Positions 27,098-36,810 of a stretch of DNA of 56,195 nt are shown here, in pieces (position 1 is the first letter of the stretch; each line of letters starts with the position of its first letter). The position numbers were made by a program, and so were the translations under genes. Origin of the DNA: Ancalomicrobiaceae bacterium. GTDB lineage: Bacteria > Pseudomonadota > Alphaproteobacteria > Rhizobiales > Ancalomicrobiaceae. The stretch is taken from positions 1-56,195 of the forward strand of contig JARLIT010000156.1 in NCBI GenBank assembly GCA_031291575.1. The letters are read 5' to 3'. The notes beneath the pieces are model-generated. The model did no database searches. It was not told the origin of the DNA and saw only the letters and a list, made by a program, of their open reading frames with translations.

Positions 27098-28500
27098 AGC
27101 CCGACCCGAACTGAATGGGTGCGTTCTTCGATCAGCCGTTCCAGCACGATCTGATCCGCGGGGATCACTGCGTAGCGTTCCTCGGCCGTCATAATGTGGG
27201 CGAGCCAGGCGGGCAGCGCCGGCCGGAAGCCGGCGGCAGCGGTAACCGCATCGGGGAACTTGGCGGGATGCGCGGTGGCGAGCGTCACCATCGGCACGCC
27301 CTGCGGCGTATGGCGCTTGGCCTGGAACAAGCCGGTCGCGGTATGCGGATCGACCAGAATGCCAGTCTCGTTCAGGGTATCTGCGATGGTCGCCATGGTT
27401 TCAGCCTCGTCGGTGCGACCGGAGGCGAACAGCGTGCCGATCTGCTTCACCGCGTCCGGATCAAGCGCGGTGCTGCCCGACTGGGCGATCGCCGCCATCA
27501 GCCGGCGGACGCCAGCACCGTCACGCAAATAGGCCTCGAACAACAGCCGCTCGAAGTTGGACGACACCTGGATGTCCATCGACGGCGACGACGTGGCAAT
27601 GACGCCGCGCGGCTCGTAGCGCCCGGTCTGAAGGGTACGATGCAGGATGTCGTTGACATTGGTGGCGATCACCAGCCGGGCGACGGGCAGCCCCATGCGG
27701 CTCGCCACGTAGCCGGCGAAGATGTCGCCGAAGTTGCCGGTCGGAACCGTGAAGGCCACCTGCCGCCAGGGCGCGCCGAGCGCCACGCCCGCGACGAAAT
27801 AGTAGACGACCTGGGCCATGATGCGGGCCCAGTTGATGGAATTGACCCCCGCCAGACCGACGCGATCGCGGAAGGAATGATGATTGAACAGGCCCTTCAC
27901 CAGCGCCTGGGCATCGTCGAACGTGCCGCGGATGGCGATCGAATGGACGTTGTCCTCGGTCGGCGTCGTCATCTGCCGACGCTGCACGTCCGAGACGCGG
28001 CCATCAGGGAACAGGATGAAGACGTCGACCCGCTCGCGACCGCGGAAGGCCTCGATCGCCGCGCCGCCGGTATCGCCCGATGTGGCGCCGGCAATGGTGG
28101 CGCGCTGGCCCCGCTCGGCGAGGACATGGTCCATCAGCCGCGACAGCACCTGCATCGCCACGTCCTTGAAGGCGAGCGTGGGCCCATGGAACAGTTCCAA
28201 AAGGAACTGATCCGAGGCCAGTTGGGTCAGCGGGGTGACGGCGGGGTGACGAAACGTCGCGTAGGCCTCGTCGACCATCCGCTTGAGGTCGGCTTCGGCG
28301 ATGTCGTCGCCGATGAACCGCTTGAAGATCGACAGGGCCACATCGGCGTAAGGCCTGCCGGCGAAGTCGGCGATTTCGTCCGGCGCCAGTCGCGGCCACT
28401 GCGCGGGCACATAGAGCCCGCCGTCGCGCGCAAGCCCAGCCAGAAGCACGTCGGCAAAACCGAGCACGGGGGCCTCGCCCCGAGTCGAAACATATTGCAA
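27094..28500 (-). CDS. thrC: Threonine synthase
   Basis: A 468-residue PLP enzyme converting O-phosphohomoserine to threonine, the step after ThrB. The N-terminus QYVSTRGEAPVLGF is diagnostic of this class. The PLP lysine is K112 in HGPTLAFKDVAMQ, and the phosphate loop is GATSGDTGGAAIEA. The start codon appears to be TTG, placed exactly where family members begin and preceded by AGGAAT; no in-frame ATG lies just upstream. Confidence 0.95.
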   Translation of the reverse strand: MQYVSTRGEAPVLGFADVLLAGLARDGGLYVPAQWPRLAPDEIADFAGRPYADVALSIFKRFIGDDIAEADLKRMVDEAYATFRHPAVTPLTQLASDQFLLELFHGPTLAFKDVAMQVLSRLMDHVLAERGQRATIAGATSGDTGGAAIEAFRGRERVDVFILFPDGRVSDVQRRQMTTPTEDNVHSIAIRGTFDDAQALVKGLFNHHSFRDRVGLAGVNSINWARIMAQVVYYFVAGVALGAPWRQVAFTVPTGNFGDIFAGYVASRMGLPVARLVIATNVNDILHRTLQTGRYEPRGVIATSSPSMDIQVSSNFERLLFEAYLRDGAGVRRLMAAIAQSGSTALDPDAVKQIGTLFASGRTDEAETMATIADTLNETGILVDPHTATGLFQAKRHTPQGVPMVTLATAHPAKFPDAVTAAAGFRPALPAWLAHIMTAEERYAVIPADQIVLERLIEERTHSVRVGL

Positions 28501-28674
28501 GGGCGTATTCCTGTTTCGTTATTGCGCTGCCGACCGTACGGTTGATCGCGGGCGGCGAAAGTAGAGCGTCCGGCGCCCCCCCGCAAGCATGTCGTCCGGT
28601 GCAATCTTGCGATTGCCATATGCGATGAACGGTGGGACGGCAGATGCTCCGGCCTGGGCCGCCGCTGCCGGGTC

Positions 28675-29271
28675 TCAGGCGTGGCCGGCACTGCGCGACA
28701 GCTTGGCGACGTCGATCCCGAGCTTCTTCATGGCGCGCTCGTACTTGGTGTCGATCTCGGGATCGAACACCAGCGACGCGTCGGCGGCGCAGTTCAGCCA
28801 GCCGTTGGCCTGGATCTCGCTCTCCAGCTGACCCGGCGCCCAGCCGGAATAGCCGAGCGCGAAGATCGCCCTCTCCGGCCCCCGGCCGTCGGCGATGGCC
28901 TTCAGGATCTCAAGCGTCGTCGTCAGCGAAAACTCTTCGTCGATCGGCAGCGTGGCGTTCTGAATGAAGAAGTCGCCGGAATGCAGCACAAAGCCGCGTC
29001 CGGGTTCGACTGGCCCGCCATGATGCACCCGCATCTGTCGGATCGAATCGTTGCGCTCGACCTCGGAGGGGCCCCCGACGATGTCCAACTGAATCAGCAA
29101 CTCGCCAAACGACATCTGCGGCGCCAGCTGGTTCAGGATGATGCCCATGGCGCCGTCGTCGGAATGGGCGCACATGAAGACGACCGAGCGCGCAAAACGG
29201 CTATCCTCCATGCCAGGCATGGCGATCAGGATCTGTCCGTCGAGGTATCCGGTCCGCCGGCTGGCGGTCAT
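28675..29271 (-). CDS. YqgE/AlgH family protein (UPF0301)
   Basis: A 198-residue YqgE/AlgH protein. The signature begins [40 protein letters not shown], characteristic of the family (quoted here only to its key parts: ILIAMPGM and GAMGIILN). The [15 protein letters not shown] and [14 protein letters not shown] blocks are also present. Function is not firmly established; AlgH affects alginate expression in Pseudomonas. The ATG at 29271 is used; a frame to 29358 adds a non-conserved stretch. Confidence 0.92.
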   Translation of the reverse strand: MTASRRTGYLDGQILIAMPGMEDSRFARSVVFMCAHSDDGAMGIILNQLAPQMSFGELLIQLDIVGGPSEVERNDSIRQMRVHHGGPVEPGRGFVLHSGDFFIQNATLPIDEEFSLTTTLEILKAIADGRGPERAIFALGYSGWAPGQLESEIQANGWLNCAADASLVFDPEIDTKYERAMKKLGIDVAKLSRSAGHA

Positions 29272-29609
29272 GCGCGTCTCCCGGGCAGCAGCCTTATCCG
29301 GACGCGGTCCGGATGGAGCGATTTGCGCGACATTACCGTGTCTGTGCCCGAGCGGCAATCAGGCATGCAAGAACCACCATCCAGTCGACCCGATGATGCG
29401 GGGTCCGGCCGTCGGCAGACGGCGGCCCGCGGCGCGATCGCGGATCACGGCGAAATGACTGGAGTTCGGGTACCCACCGGGACGTCCGGACGATGGGAAC
29501 TGTGCTATTGCCGGGCCGGTGGGCCGCTGGGAATGCGCCCGGCCATCACGGCGGCGCCGGCTGACCGGAGGCCATTTCGAGCGAATCAAATGCCTGGACG
29601 AGGAACGCG
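29272..29609. other. 338-bp intergenic region between yqgE and the DsbD-domain gene
   Basis: Divergent promoter region. The part near yqgE carries the inverted repeat listed at 29296-29314. The rest is GC-rich, with no recognisable promoter pair, RNA gene or small coding sequence. Confidence 0.5.
29296..29314. promoter_or_regulatory. Inverted repeat ATCCGGAC-GCG-GTCCGGAT upstream of yqgE
   Basis: Perfect 8-bp arms with a 3-bp spacer, 25 bp before the yqgE start. Either an operator or a leader hairpin; no T-run follows on either strand. Confidence 0.4.
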
Positions 29610-30446
29610 ATGACGACGATCGGACGCATGCGACGGGTTCTGACGGTCACGGGGCTGGCCTTGGTCGCCATCACTGCCGGCCGCTCGCTGCATGCGGAGG
29701 ACCGGACGGAGGTGATGGGCACGAGCGTGCGGCTGATCGTCGGAGAGAAGCATGGCGCGATCGTCGATGCGGGCCTTGCCATCGACCTCGAGCCGGGCTG
29801 GAAGACCTACTGGCGCTATCCCGGCGATTCCGGTGTGCCGCCGGTGATCGACTCGGCGGGTTCGGTCAATGTCGCGGCGTTCAGCATCGACTATCCGGCA
29901 CCGGAGCGCTTCCGCGAGGGAGCCGACCAGACGATCGGCTATCACGGACCCGTCGTCCTGCCGCTGCGCGTCACGCTCGCCGATCCGGGCAAGCCGGCGA
30001 AGCTGCACGTCCACGCCTTTCTCGGCGTCTGCCGCGATATCTGCGTGCCGGTCGACGTCACGCTCGAGCGCCGCGTCGACCCCACCGCCCAGCCGATCGC
30101 CAGCGAGGCCAGTGAGATCGTGGCGGCGGAAAAGCGGGTGCCTGTGCCGGCGAAGGCGGGCGAGCCGTTCTCGGTCGTTCGGCTGACCAGCGACGACACC
30201 GTCAAGCCACCTGTCGCCAGCGTTATCATCAAGGCGCCGTCGGACGCGCTGGCGGATGTGTTTGTAGAGGGACCCGAGGGCTGGGCGCTGCCGCTGCCCG
30301 AACGGGGAGCGACAACCGGCGAGACGACCTCCTGGCGCTTGGCGCTCGACGGGCTGCCCTCCGGCGCCAAGGCGCACGGGGCGGCCCTGACCTTCACCAT
30401 CGTCGGCCGGGATCGCGCCACGGTTCAGACGCTGACGTTGGACTAA
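29610..30446 (+). CDS. Periplasmic protein with DsbD N-terminal-like domain
   Basis: A 278-residue exported protein: signal peptide (about 1-29), then a domain like the N-terminal, electron-accepting part of DsbD/ScsB (GWKTYWRYPGDSGVPP, YPAPERF, YHGPVVLPLRV). A pair of cysteines, C141 and C145 (GVCRDICVPV), occupies the family redox position. It lacks the membrane and thioredoxin domains of full DsbD, so it is a stand-alone module, which is usual in this group. An AGGAA site precedes the ATG. Followed by a peroxiredoxin gene, suggesting a redox context. Confidence 0.85.
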   Translation: MTTIGRMRRVLTVTGLALVAITAGRSLHAEDRTEVMGTSVRLIVGEKHGAIVDAGLAIDLEPGWKTYWRYPGDSGVPPVIDSAGSVNVAAFSIDYPAPERFREGADQTIGYHGPVVLPLRVTLADPGKPAKLHVHAFLGVCRDICVPVDVTLERRVDPTAQPIASEASEIVAAEKRVPVPAKAGEPFSVVRLTSDDTVKPPVASVIIKAPSDALADVFVEGPEGWALPLPERGATTGETTSWRLALDGLPSGAKAHGAALTFTIVGRDRATVQTLTLD

Positions 30447-30540
30447 CGGCGGGGCGCCCTATCTTTCCGCAAGGGAGGGGCGCGGACCGTATCAGCTGCG
30501 CTCCGGCGCCCGAGACTAGAACCAGGGAGAGAGGCACGAC

Positions 30541-31026
30541 ATGACGATCACGGTAGGCGAGGCACTGCCCGAGGTGCAACTGACCGAGGCGACCGCCGAC
30601 GGCGCAACGCCGGTGACGACGACCGAATTCTTCGGCGGCCGCAAGGTCGTCCTGTTCGGCGTGCCCGGAGCGTTCACCGGCGTGTGCTCGAACAATCATC
30701 TGCCCGGCTATCTCGAACACCTCGAAGCGATCAAGGCCAAGGGCGTCGACGCGGTCGCCGTCATTTCGGTCAACGACGTGCACGTGATGCGGGCCTGGGG
30801 CAAGCAGACGACCGGGCTCGGCCGAATCGCCTTTCTCGCCGACGGGTCGGCTTTCTTCGCCAAAGCGGTCGGCCTCGACCTCGATCTGACCGAGCGCGGC
30901 ATGGGCATCCGCTCCAAGCGCTATTCGATGATCGTCGACAAGGGCGTGGTCACCTCGTTGAACGTCGAGGAGACGCCCAGCACGGCCGAGACCTCCGGCG
31001 CGGTCAGGCTGCTGGAGTTGCTGTGA
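30541..31026 (+). CDS. Peroxiredoxin, Prx5/AhpE-like (thioredoxin- or glutaredoxin-dependent)
   Basis: A 161-residue Prx5-type peroxiredoxin. The peroxidatic cysteine is C49 in VPGAFTGVCSNNHLPGY, with T46 in the catalytic position; the Arg partner lies in the later GIRSKRYSMIVD block. There is only one cysteine, so reduction must use an external thiol. It reduces hydrogen peroxide and alkyl hydroperoxides. GGGAGAG precedes the ATG. Two palindromic repeats lie just downstream. Confidence 0.93.
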   Translation: MTITVGEALPEVQLTEATADGATPVTTTEFFGGRKVVLFGVPGAFTGVCSNNHLPGYLEHLEAIKAKGVDAVAVISVNDVHVMRAWGKQTTGLGRIAFLADGSAFFAKAVGLDLDLTERGMGIRSKRYSMIVDKGVVTSLNVEETPSTAETSGAVRLLELL

Positions 31027-31048
31027 ATGCAACCGGCTGGGCGGCCTT

Positions 31049-31097
31049 GCCTTCGTGCTTCGAGGCCCGGCTCTGCCGGGCGCCTCAGCATGAAGGC
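31049..31097. repeat. Palindromic intergenic repeat, copy 1
   Basis: A 49-bp imperfect palindrome beginning GCCTTCGTGCTTCGAGG and ending CCTCAGCATGAAGGC. Of the type found in many copies between genes in Rhizobiales genomes. Lies between convergent genes. Confidence 0.75.
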
Positions 31098-31131
31098 GAA
31101 AAGCCGATGACCCGCACGTGACATGCGCGGA

Positions 31132-31177
31132 CCTTCATGGTGAGGTGCGAGCGCAAGCGAGCCTTGAACCATGAAGG
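31132..31177. repeat. Palindromic intergenic repeat, copy 2 (opposite orientation)
   Basis: A 46-bp imperfect palindrome, CCTTCATGGTGAGG to CCATGAAGG. Its reverse complement aligns along its whole length with copy 1, so the two form a head-to-head pair 34 bp apart. May act as a bidirectional transcription barrier between the peroxiredoxin and malate synthase genes. Confidence 0.75.
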
Positions 31178-31203
31178 CGCCCAGATCGTGCCCTGACAGC
31201 TCC

Positions 31204-32811
<1,608 letters not shown>

Positions 32812-32863
32812 GGGCGGACCTCCTCGAATGGACAATGCTTGACGGCTATTCGACTTATCTAAC

Positions 32864-32905
32864 GAAACGCCCCCCAAGGGAATGGGGAATTCGGCGTGGC
32901 GTTTC
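32864..32905. promoter_or_regulatory. Inverted repeat GAAACGCC-N26-GGCGTTTC upstream of aceB
   Basis: Perfect 8-bp arms 53-94 bp before the aceB start, enclosing CCCC/GGGG. Could be an operator or simply a hairpin. Low confidence. Confidence 0.3.
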
Positions 32906-33090
32906 CGGAACGGCGCAAATACCCCGACGCCAACTCAAAATGCCTGCGGTCTACGGAGTTGACGGCGAGGCGGCCAATCGAAACGGCTGCGGTTGCAGCT
33001 ACGCGGGATCGGGCGACTGTCTGATGCGGAGCGGCAGCCAGGCCCTGACGTCGAGCTTGGCGACTGCGCTGCGGCCCCCACGCGGTCGCC

Positions 33091-33516
33091 TTACCCAGGA
33101 ATGACGAAGTCGAGCCTCTTGCTCGCCAGGACGTGATGGGCGGGATCTGCCAGATCGAGGACGACGTGGTGTGGCCCTTTCGCCAGCCCTTGAATGACGA
33201 TCAGCTCTTCGCTGGCCTGCAACCAGTGCCAGGCGGCCTCGTCGAGCGTAATGTGGAGGTGGCCGATGCGCGGCGTGACGGCAACGGCGGCGTCACCATA
33301 GACCGGGACGAGCTTCAGATTGTCGGCATGAAAGGCTATCACGACGACGCCTCTTGCGAGTGGCGCGGGAAGGACGATGGCCGATGCGAATTGGGCCGGT
33401 GGCTCGGGTGCGGATTCGATGCTGTGCGTGGTGTGCACGGCCGGGAGTTCCGCCGCGTAGCCGGCCGACACCAACGCGACGAGGCATAGGGCAGCGAGAC
33501 AAATGGTGCGAAACAT
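33091..33516 (-). CDS. Secreted DUF6130-like protein
   Basis: A 141-residue periplasmic protein with a Sec signal peptide (about 1-22, ending AGYAA). The mature part is predicted beta-sandwich, with GHLHITLDEAAWHWL and LAKGPHHVVLDLADPAHHVL blocks that resemble DUF6130 (from memory). The histidine richness could imply metal binding, but this is inference. The ATG at 33516 has an AAGGAG site 7 nt upstream. It is divergent from a TetR gene, with a shared repeat-containing promoter region. Confidence 0.72.
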   Translation of the reverse strand: MFRTICLAALCLVALVSAGYAAELPAVHTTHSIESAPEPPAQFASAIVLPAPLARGVVVIAFHADNLKLVPVYGDAAVAVTPRIGHLHITLDEAAWHWLQASEELIVIQGLAKGPHHVVLDLADPAHHVLASKRLDFVIPG

Positions 33517-33547
33517 CTTCAACTCCTTCGAGGGTTGCACTCATGTT

Positions 33548-33606
33548 ATCGCTGCTTACATTCTTGTAGCGCCCTGGCATACCCGCGATGTGATCGCTGC
33601 TTACAT
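33548..33606. promoter_or_regulatory. Two exact 14-bp direct repeats between DUF6130 and TetR genes
   Basis: ATCGCTGCTTACAT occurs at 33548-33561 and 33593-33606, start to start 45 bp. On the other strand the unit begins ATGTAAGC, like half of many TetR-family operators. Both copies lie in the 113-bp gap between the divergent genes, so they are likely binding sites for the adjacent TetR protein controlling both promoters. Confidence 0.6.
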
Positions 33607-33629
33607 CTTTTCGTGATCGAGACCTCCCA

Positions 33630-34274
33630 ATGGCCAAATGCGAGTCCGACGTCAGCCCCCGTTCGACGCCTCGTCGGAGTTATCACCACGGCAGACTGCG
33701 CGAGGCGCTCGTCAAGGCGACGGTCGAGCTGATCGAAGCGCGCGGCTTGGACAGCGTCAGCCTGCGCGAGGTCGCCAAACTCGCGGGCGTCTCGTCTGCG
33801 GCGCCGTTTCGGCATTTTCCGAGCCGGCTAGCGCTGCTCACCGCGGTCGCGGAGGAGGCTCAGGACCGGCTGATCCAACAGATTGAACAATCGCTGGCGG
33901 CCGTGGAAGGGCAGAACGCCCTCCAGCGCTTTCGCGCGATCGGCCGCGGCTTTCTCCTCTGGGCCATCACCAACCCAACGCATTTCCAAGTGATTTCCAA
34001 TCGACACATCATCACTTATGAAACGTCGAGCCTGCGCGGGCGCAACGACCAAATCCGTCGGCAGATGAGCGAACTGATGGTGGAGGCCGCAGCGCAAAAC
34101 CTGCTCAGGCCAGGCGACGTCTCCGCCCATGAAATTGGTGCGCGGGCCTTGGTCTACGGCTTAGCGCGCATGTACGTTGATGGGCAGTTTCCGAGCTGGG
34201 GGGTGTCTCAGCCGAATCCCCTGGACGTCTGCAACGCGGTATTTGACCAATTCATCGCGTCCATTTCGGTTTGA
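33630..34274 (+). CDS. TetR/AcrR family regulator with WHG-type C-terminal domain
   Basis: A 214-residue regulator. The helix-turn-helix spans SYHHGRLREALVKATVELIE to REVAKLAGVSSAAPFRHFPS, the variant typical of TetR proteins with a WHG ligand domain; the C-terminal region from about residue 90 (FLLWAITNPTHFQVI) fits that domain. It is divergent from the DUF6130 gene and converges on glcF with 12 bp between stops. The likely target is its own divergent promoter; control of glcDEF is possible but unsupported. Confidence 0.9.
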   Translation: MAKCESDVSPRSTPRRSYHHGRLREALVKATVELIEARGLDSVSLREVAKLAGVSSAAPFRHFPSRLALLTAVAEEAQDRLIQQIEQSLAAVEGQNALQRFRAIGRGFLLWAITNPTHFQVISNRHIITYETSSLRGRNDQIRRQMSELMVEAAAQNLLRPGDVSAHEIGARALVYGLARMYVDGQFPSWGVSQPNPLDVCNAVFDQFIASISV

Positions 34275-34286
34275 TGGAGGCGCGGT

Positions 34287-35603
34287 TCACCGCATCCCAG
34301 CGGGCTTCTCCCCACCCGTCGCCCAATCGATGAGTTGCACGGGATGCACGACCGGGATCGTGGTCCCCGCGCCGATCTGGGCGATGCAGCCGACATTGCC
34401 GGCGGCCACCACGTCGGGCTCGAGACGTTCGATGTTGGCCACTTTGCGGGCACGCAACTGCCCGGCAAGCTCGCTCTGCAACATGTTGTAGGTGCCGGCC
34501 GAGCCGCAGCAAATGTGGCCTTCGGGAACGGGCATCACGGCGAAGCCGGCGTCGGCGAGGAGCCGCATCGGCAGGGCGTGGATCTTCTGGCCATGCTGCA
34601 GGGCGCAGGCGCCGTGATAGGCGACCTTCAATTTCGGCGCATTTCCCAAGTTCGGCAACGGCTGCAGCGTGGCGACGACTTCGGAGATGTCCTTCGCCAG
34701 GGCGGAGACGGCGGCGGCCTTGCCGGCATAGGCTGGATCGTCGCTGAGCAGGTGGCCGTAGTCCTTCACCATCACGCCGCAGCCGGACGCGGTGATGACG
34801 ATGGCGTCGAGCCCCGGACCGCCGCCTTCAACCGTCTCCTTCCACCAGATGTCGATGTTGCGCCGGGCGTCGGCGTGCGACGCCGCCGTCTCGCCCATGT
34901 GGTGGCGCAGCGAGCCGCAACAGCCCTCGCCCTCTGCCCGGACCACTTCGACGCCGAGACGGGTCAAGAGGCGGACGGCAGCGGCATTGACGTCGGGCCC
35001 GAGCACCTCCGAGGCGCAGCCCCCCAACAGCACGACGCGCCGCAGCCGGTCCCCCTTGGCCGGATGAATGCCCGAGCGCGCCTCGGGCGGGCGCGCCGGC
35101 AGCCGCTTCGGCAACAGGTCGAGGAGCGCGGCAATCGGTCGGCCGATGCCGGGCAACGGCTTCAGCAGGGCGGCGAAGGGCCGCGCCAGCACTCCGAGCG
35201 TCAACAGCGGGCGCAGCCGTGCCGGATAGGGCAGGATGGCGGCGAGCAGCCCGCGATACAGCCGATCGGCAAACGGGCGGCGATACGTCTCGGCAATATG
35301 GCTGCGGGCGTGGTCGACCAGGTGCATGTAGTCGACGCCCGAGGGGCAGGTGGTCATGCAGGACAGGCACGACAGGCAGCGGTCGATGTGGGTGACCGTG
35401 GTCTCGTCCGCCGGGCGGTCGTTCTCCAGCATGTCCTTGATGAGATAGATGCGTCCGCGTGGGCTGTCGCGCTCGTCGCCCAAGAGCAGGAAGGTCGGGC
35501 AGGTCGCCGTGCAGAAGCCGCAATGGACGCAGGTTCTGAGGATCCGGTCGGCCTCGGCGATATCAGCGTTGGCGAGCTGGGCGAGCGAGAAGTTCGTCTG
35601 CAT
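34287..35603 (-). CDS. glcF: Glycolate oxidase iron-sulfur subunit
   Basis: A 438-residue GlcF. Two ferredoxin-type 4Fe-4S motifs are near the N-terminus (CVHCGFCTATCPTF at about 25-38; CLSCLSCMTTCPSG at about 76-89). Two CCG-domain repeats follow, with EGCCGSLRHHMGE and GHICCGSAGTYN. It passes electrons from the GlcD/GlcE flavoproteins to the quinone pool at the inner face of the membrane. The gene follows glcE by 3 bp. Confidence 0.95.
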   Translation of the reverse strand: MQTNFSLAQLANADIAEADRILRTCVHCGFCTATCPTFLLLGDERDSPRGRIYLIKDMLENDRPADETTVTHIDRCLSCLSCMTTCPSGVDYMHLVDHARSHIAETYRRPFADRLYRGLLAAILPYPARLRPLLTLGVLARPFAALLKPLPGIGRPIAALLDLLPKRLPARPPEARSGIHPAKGDRLRRVVLLGGCASEVLGPDVNAAAVRLLTRLGVEVVRAEGEGCCGSLRHHMGETAASHADARRNIDIWWKETVEGGGPGLDAIVITASGCGVMVKDYGHLLSDDPAYAGKAAAVSALAKDISEVVATLQPLPNLGNAPKLKVAYHGACALQHGQKIHALPMRLLADAGFAVMPVPEGHICCGSAGTYNMLQSELAGQLRARKVANIERLEPDVVAAGNVGCIAQIGAGTTIPVVHPVQLIDWATGGEKPAGMR

Positions 35604-35606
35604 GTC

Positions 35607-36806
35607 TCAGCGCTCCCCGCCCATACGGCCCGGATTGAGGATGCCCGCAGGATCGAACTGCGCCTTGAGCCGGGCCGAGAGCGCTGCCAGCGGGGCCGGT
35701 TGCGGCTCGAACACGTCGATGCGGCTGCGGGACGCGTCCTGCCCGCGGATCAGCGTCGCATGGCCGCCGCCGCAGACGGCAATGGCGGCCCGGATGACGG
35801 CGGCGCCGAGATCGGGGAGGCGATCGTCGACCCACAGCCAGACGAGCCCACCCGACCAGTCGAAGGCGAGCCGGCGCGGTTCGAGACCCGCCACTCTGTC
35901 GGCAAAGACGGCGGCGGATGCCGGGGGCAAGGAGATGCGCCACAGCGCCTCGCCGGCCTCTCCGACGCTGCCAAGGTCGCGGATCCCGGCCCAGACGTCG
36001 GCCGAGGCTGCCGCCTCGAGCCGCTCGACCGGCCCGAAGGGGGCGAGATGGCGGGCGACGACTTCGGCCCGCGCATCGACCGATGCGACGAAGCCCTCAA
36101 GGCGCAGAACCGTGCGCGGCTCTTGCGCGAACGGCGCCCCGCTCTCGGCTGCCAGCAGATGCGCGGCCGAGGAGACGTCGGCGGAGAGATGCATCGCCCC
36201 GGTCAGCGCCTCGACGGCATGGGCGGGGGCAAGGCCGGCGACGGCGAGCGTCAGTTCCGTCTCGGCCTTCGGCAGCACCTTGAAGGTGACTTCGGTCAGG
36301 ACGGCGAGCGTGCCCCAGGAGCCGGCGAGACCGCGGGCGAGATCGTAGCCGGTGACGTTCTTCACCACCCGGCCGCCGGCCTTGAAGGCTTCCGCCCGGC
36401 CGGAAACGCCCCTGACGCCCAGGATATGGTCGCGCACAGCGCCCGCTTTCAGCCGCCGCGGACCGGACAGATTGGCCGCCACCAGCCCGCCGATGGTGCC
36501 GCGGCTCGCCCCCCCGTCCGGCGTTCGCCAGACCGGCGGCTCGAACGCGAGTTGCTGGCCCTTCCCGGCGAGGAGTTCCACCACCTCGTCGACGGGCGTG
36601 CCAGCGCGAACGGTCACGACCAATTCCTCCGGCTCGTACAGGATGACGCCGGCGAGGCCGGAGAGATCGAGCCGGGCGTGCTTGACGGGCCGGCCGATGC
36701 CGGCCTTGGTGCCGAGGCCGGTCGGAGCCAGTGGCACACAGTCGCCGATCGCGGCGGCCAGAATGTCGAGGACCTCGGCCTCGGACGAAGGGCAAAGGGT
36801 GTCCAT
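35607..36806 (-). CDS. glcE: Glycolate oxidase FAD-binding subunit
   Basis: A 399-residue GlcE of the FAD_binding_4 family. The region TVRAGTPVDEVVELLAGKGQ and the GGASRGTIGGLVAANLSGP and VKNVTGYDLARGLAGSWGTL blocks are typical. The ATG at 36806 lies 4 bp after the glcD stop; a longer frame to 36857 would overlap glcD. GlcE is homologous to, but shorter than, GlcD and is required for glycolate dehydrogenase activity. Confidence 0.94.
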   Translation of the reverse strand: MDTLCPSSEAEVLDILAAAIGDCVPLAPTGLGTKAGIGRPVKHARLDLSGLAGVILYEPEELVVTVRAGTPVDEVVELLAGKGQQLAFEPPVWRTPDGGASRGTIGGLVAANLSGPRRLKAGAVRDHILGVRGVSGRAEAFKAGGRVVKNVTGYDLARGLAGSWGTLAVLTEVTFKVLPKAETELTLAVAGLAPAHAVEALTGAMHLSADVSSAAHLLAAESGAPFAQEPRTVLRLEGFVASVDARAEVVARHLAPFGPVERLEAAASADVWAGIRDLGSVGEAGEALWRISLPPASAAVFADRVAGLEPRRLAFDWSGGLVWLWVDDRLPDLGAAVIRAAIAVCGGGHATLIRGQDASRSRIDVFEPQPAPLAALSARLKAQFDPAGILNPGRMGGER

Positions 36807-36810
36807 CGCG

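Noticed and set aside
25154..27154. A 666-codon plus-strand open frame opposite rimJ-M16
   Set aside because: Spans two genes and their gap on the other strand; no domain recognisable.
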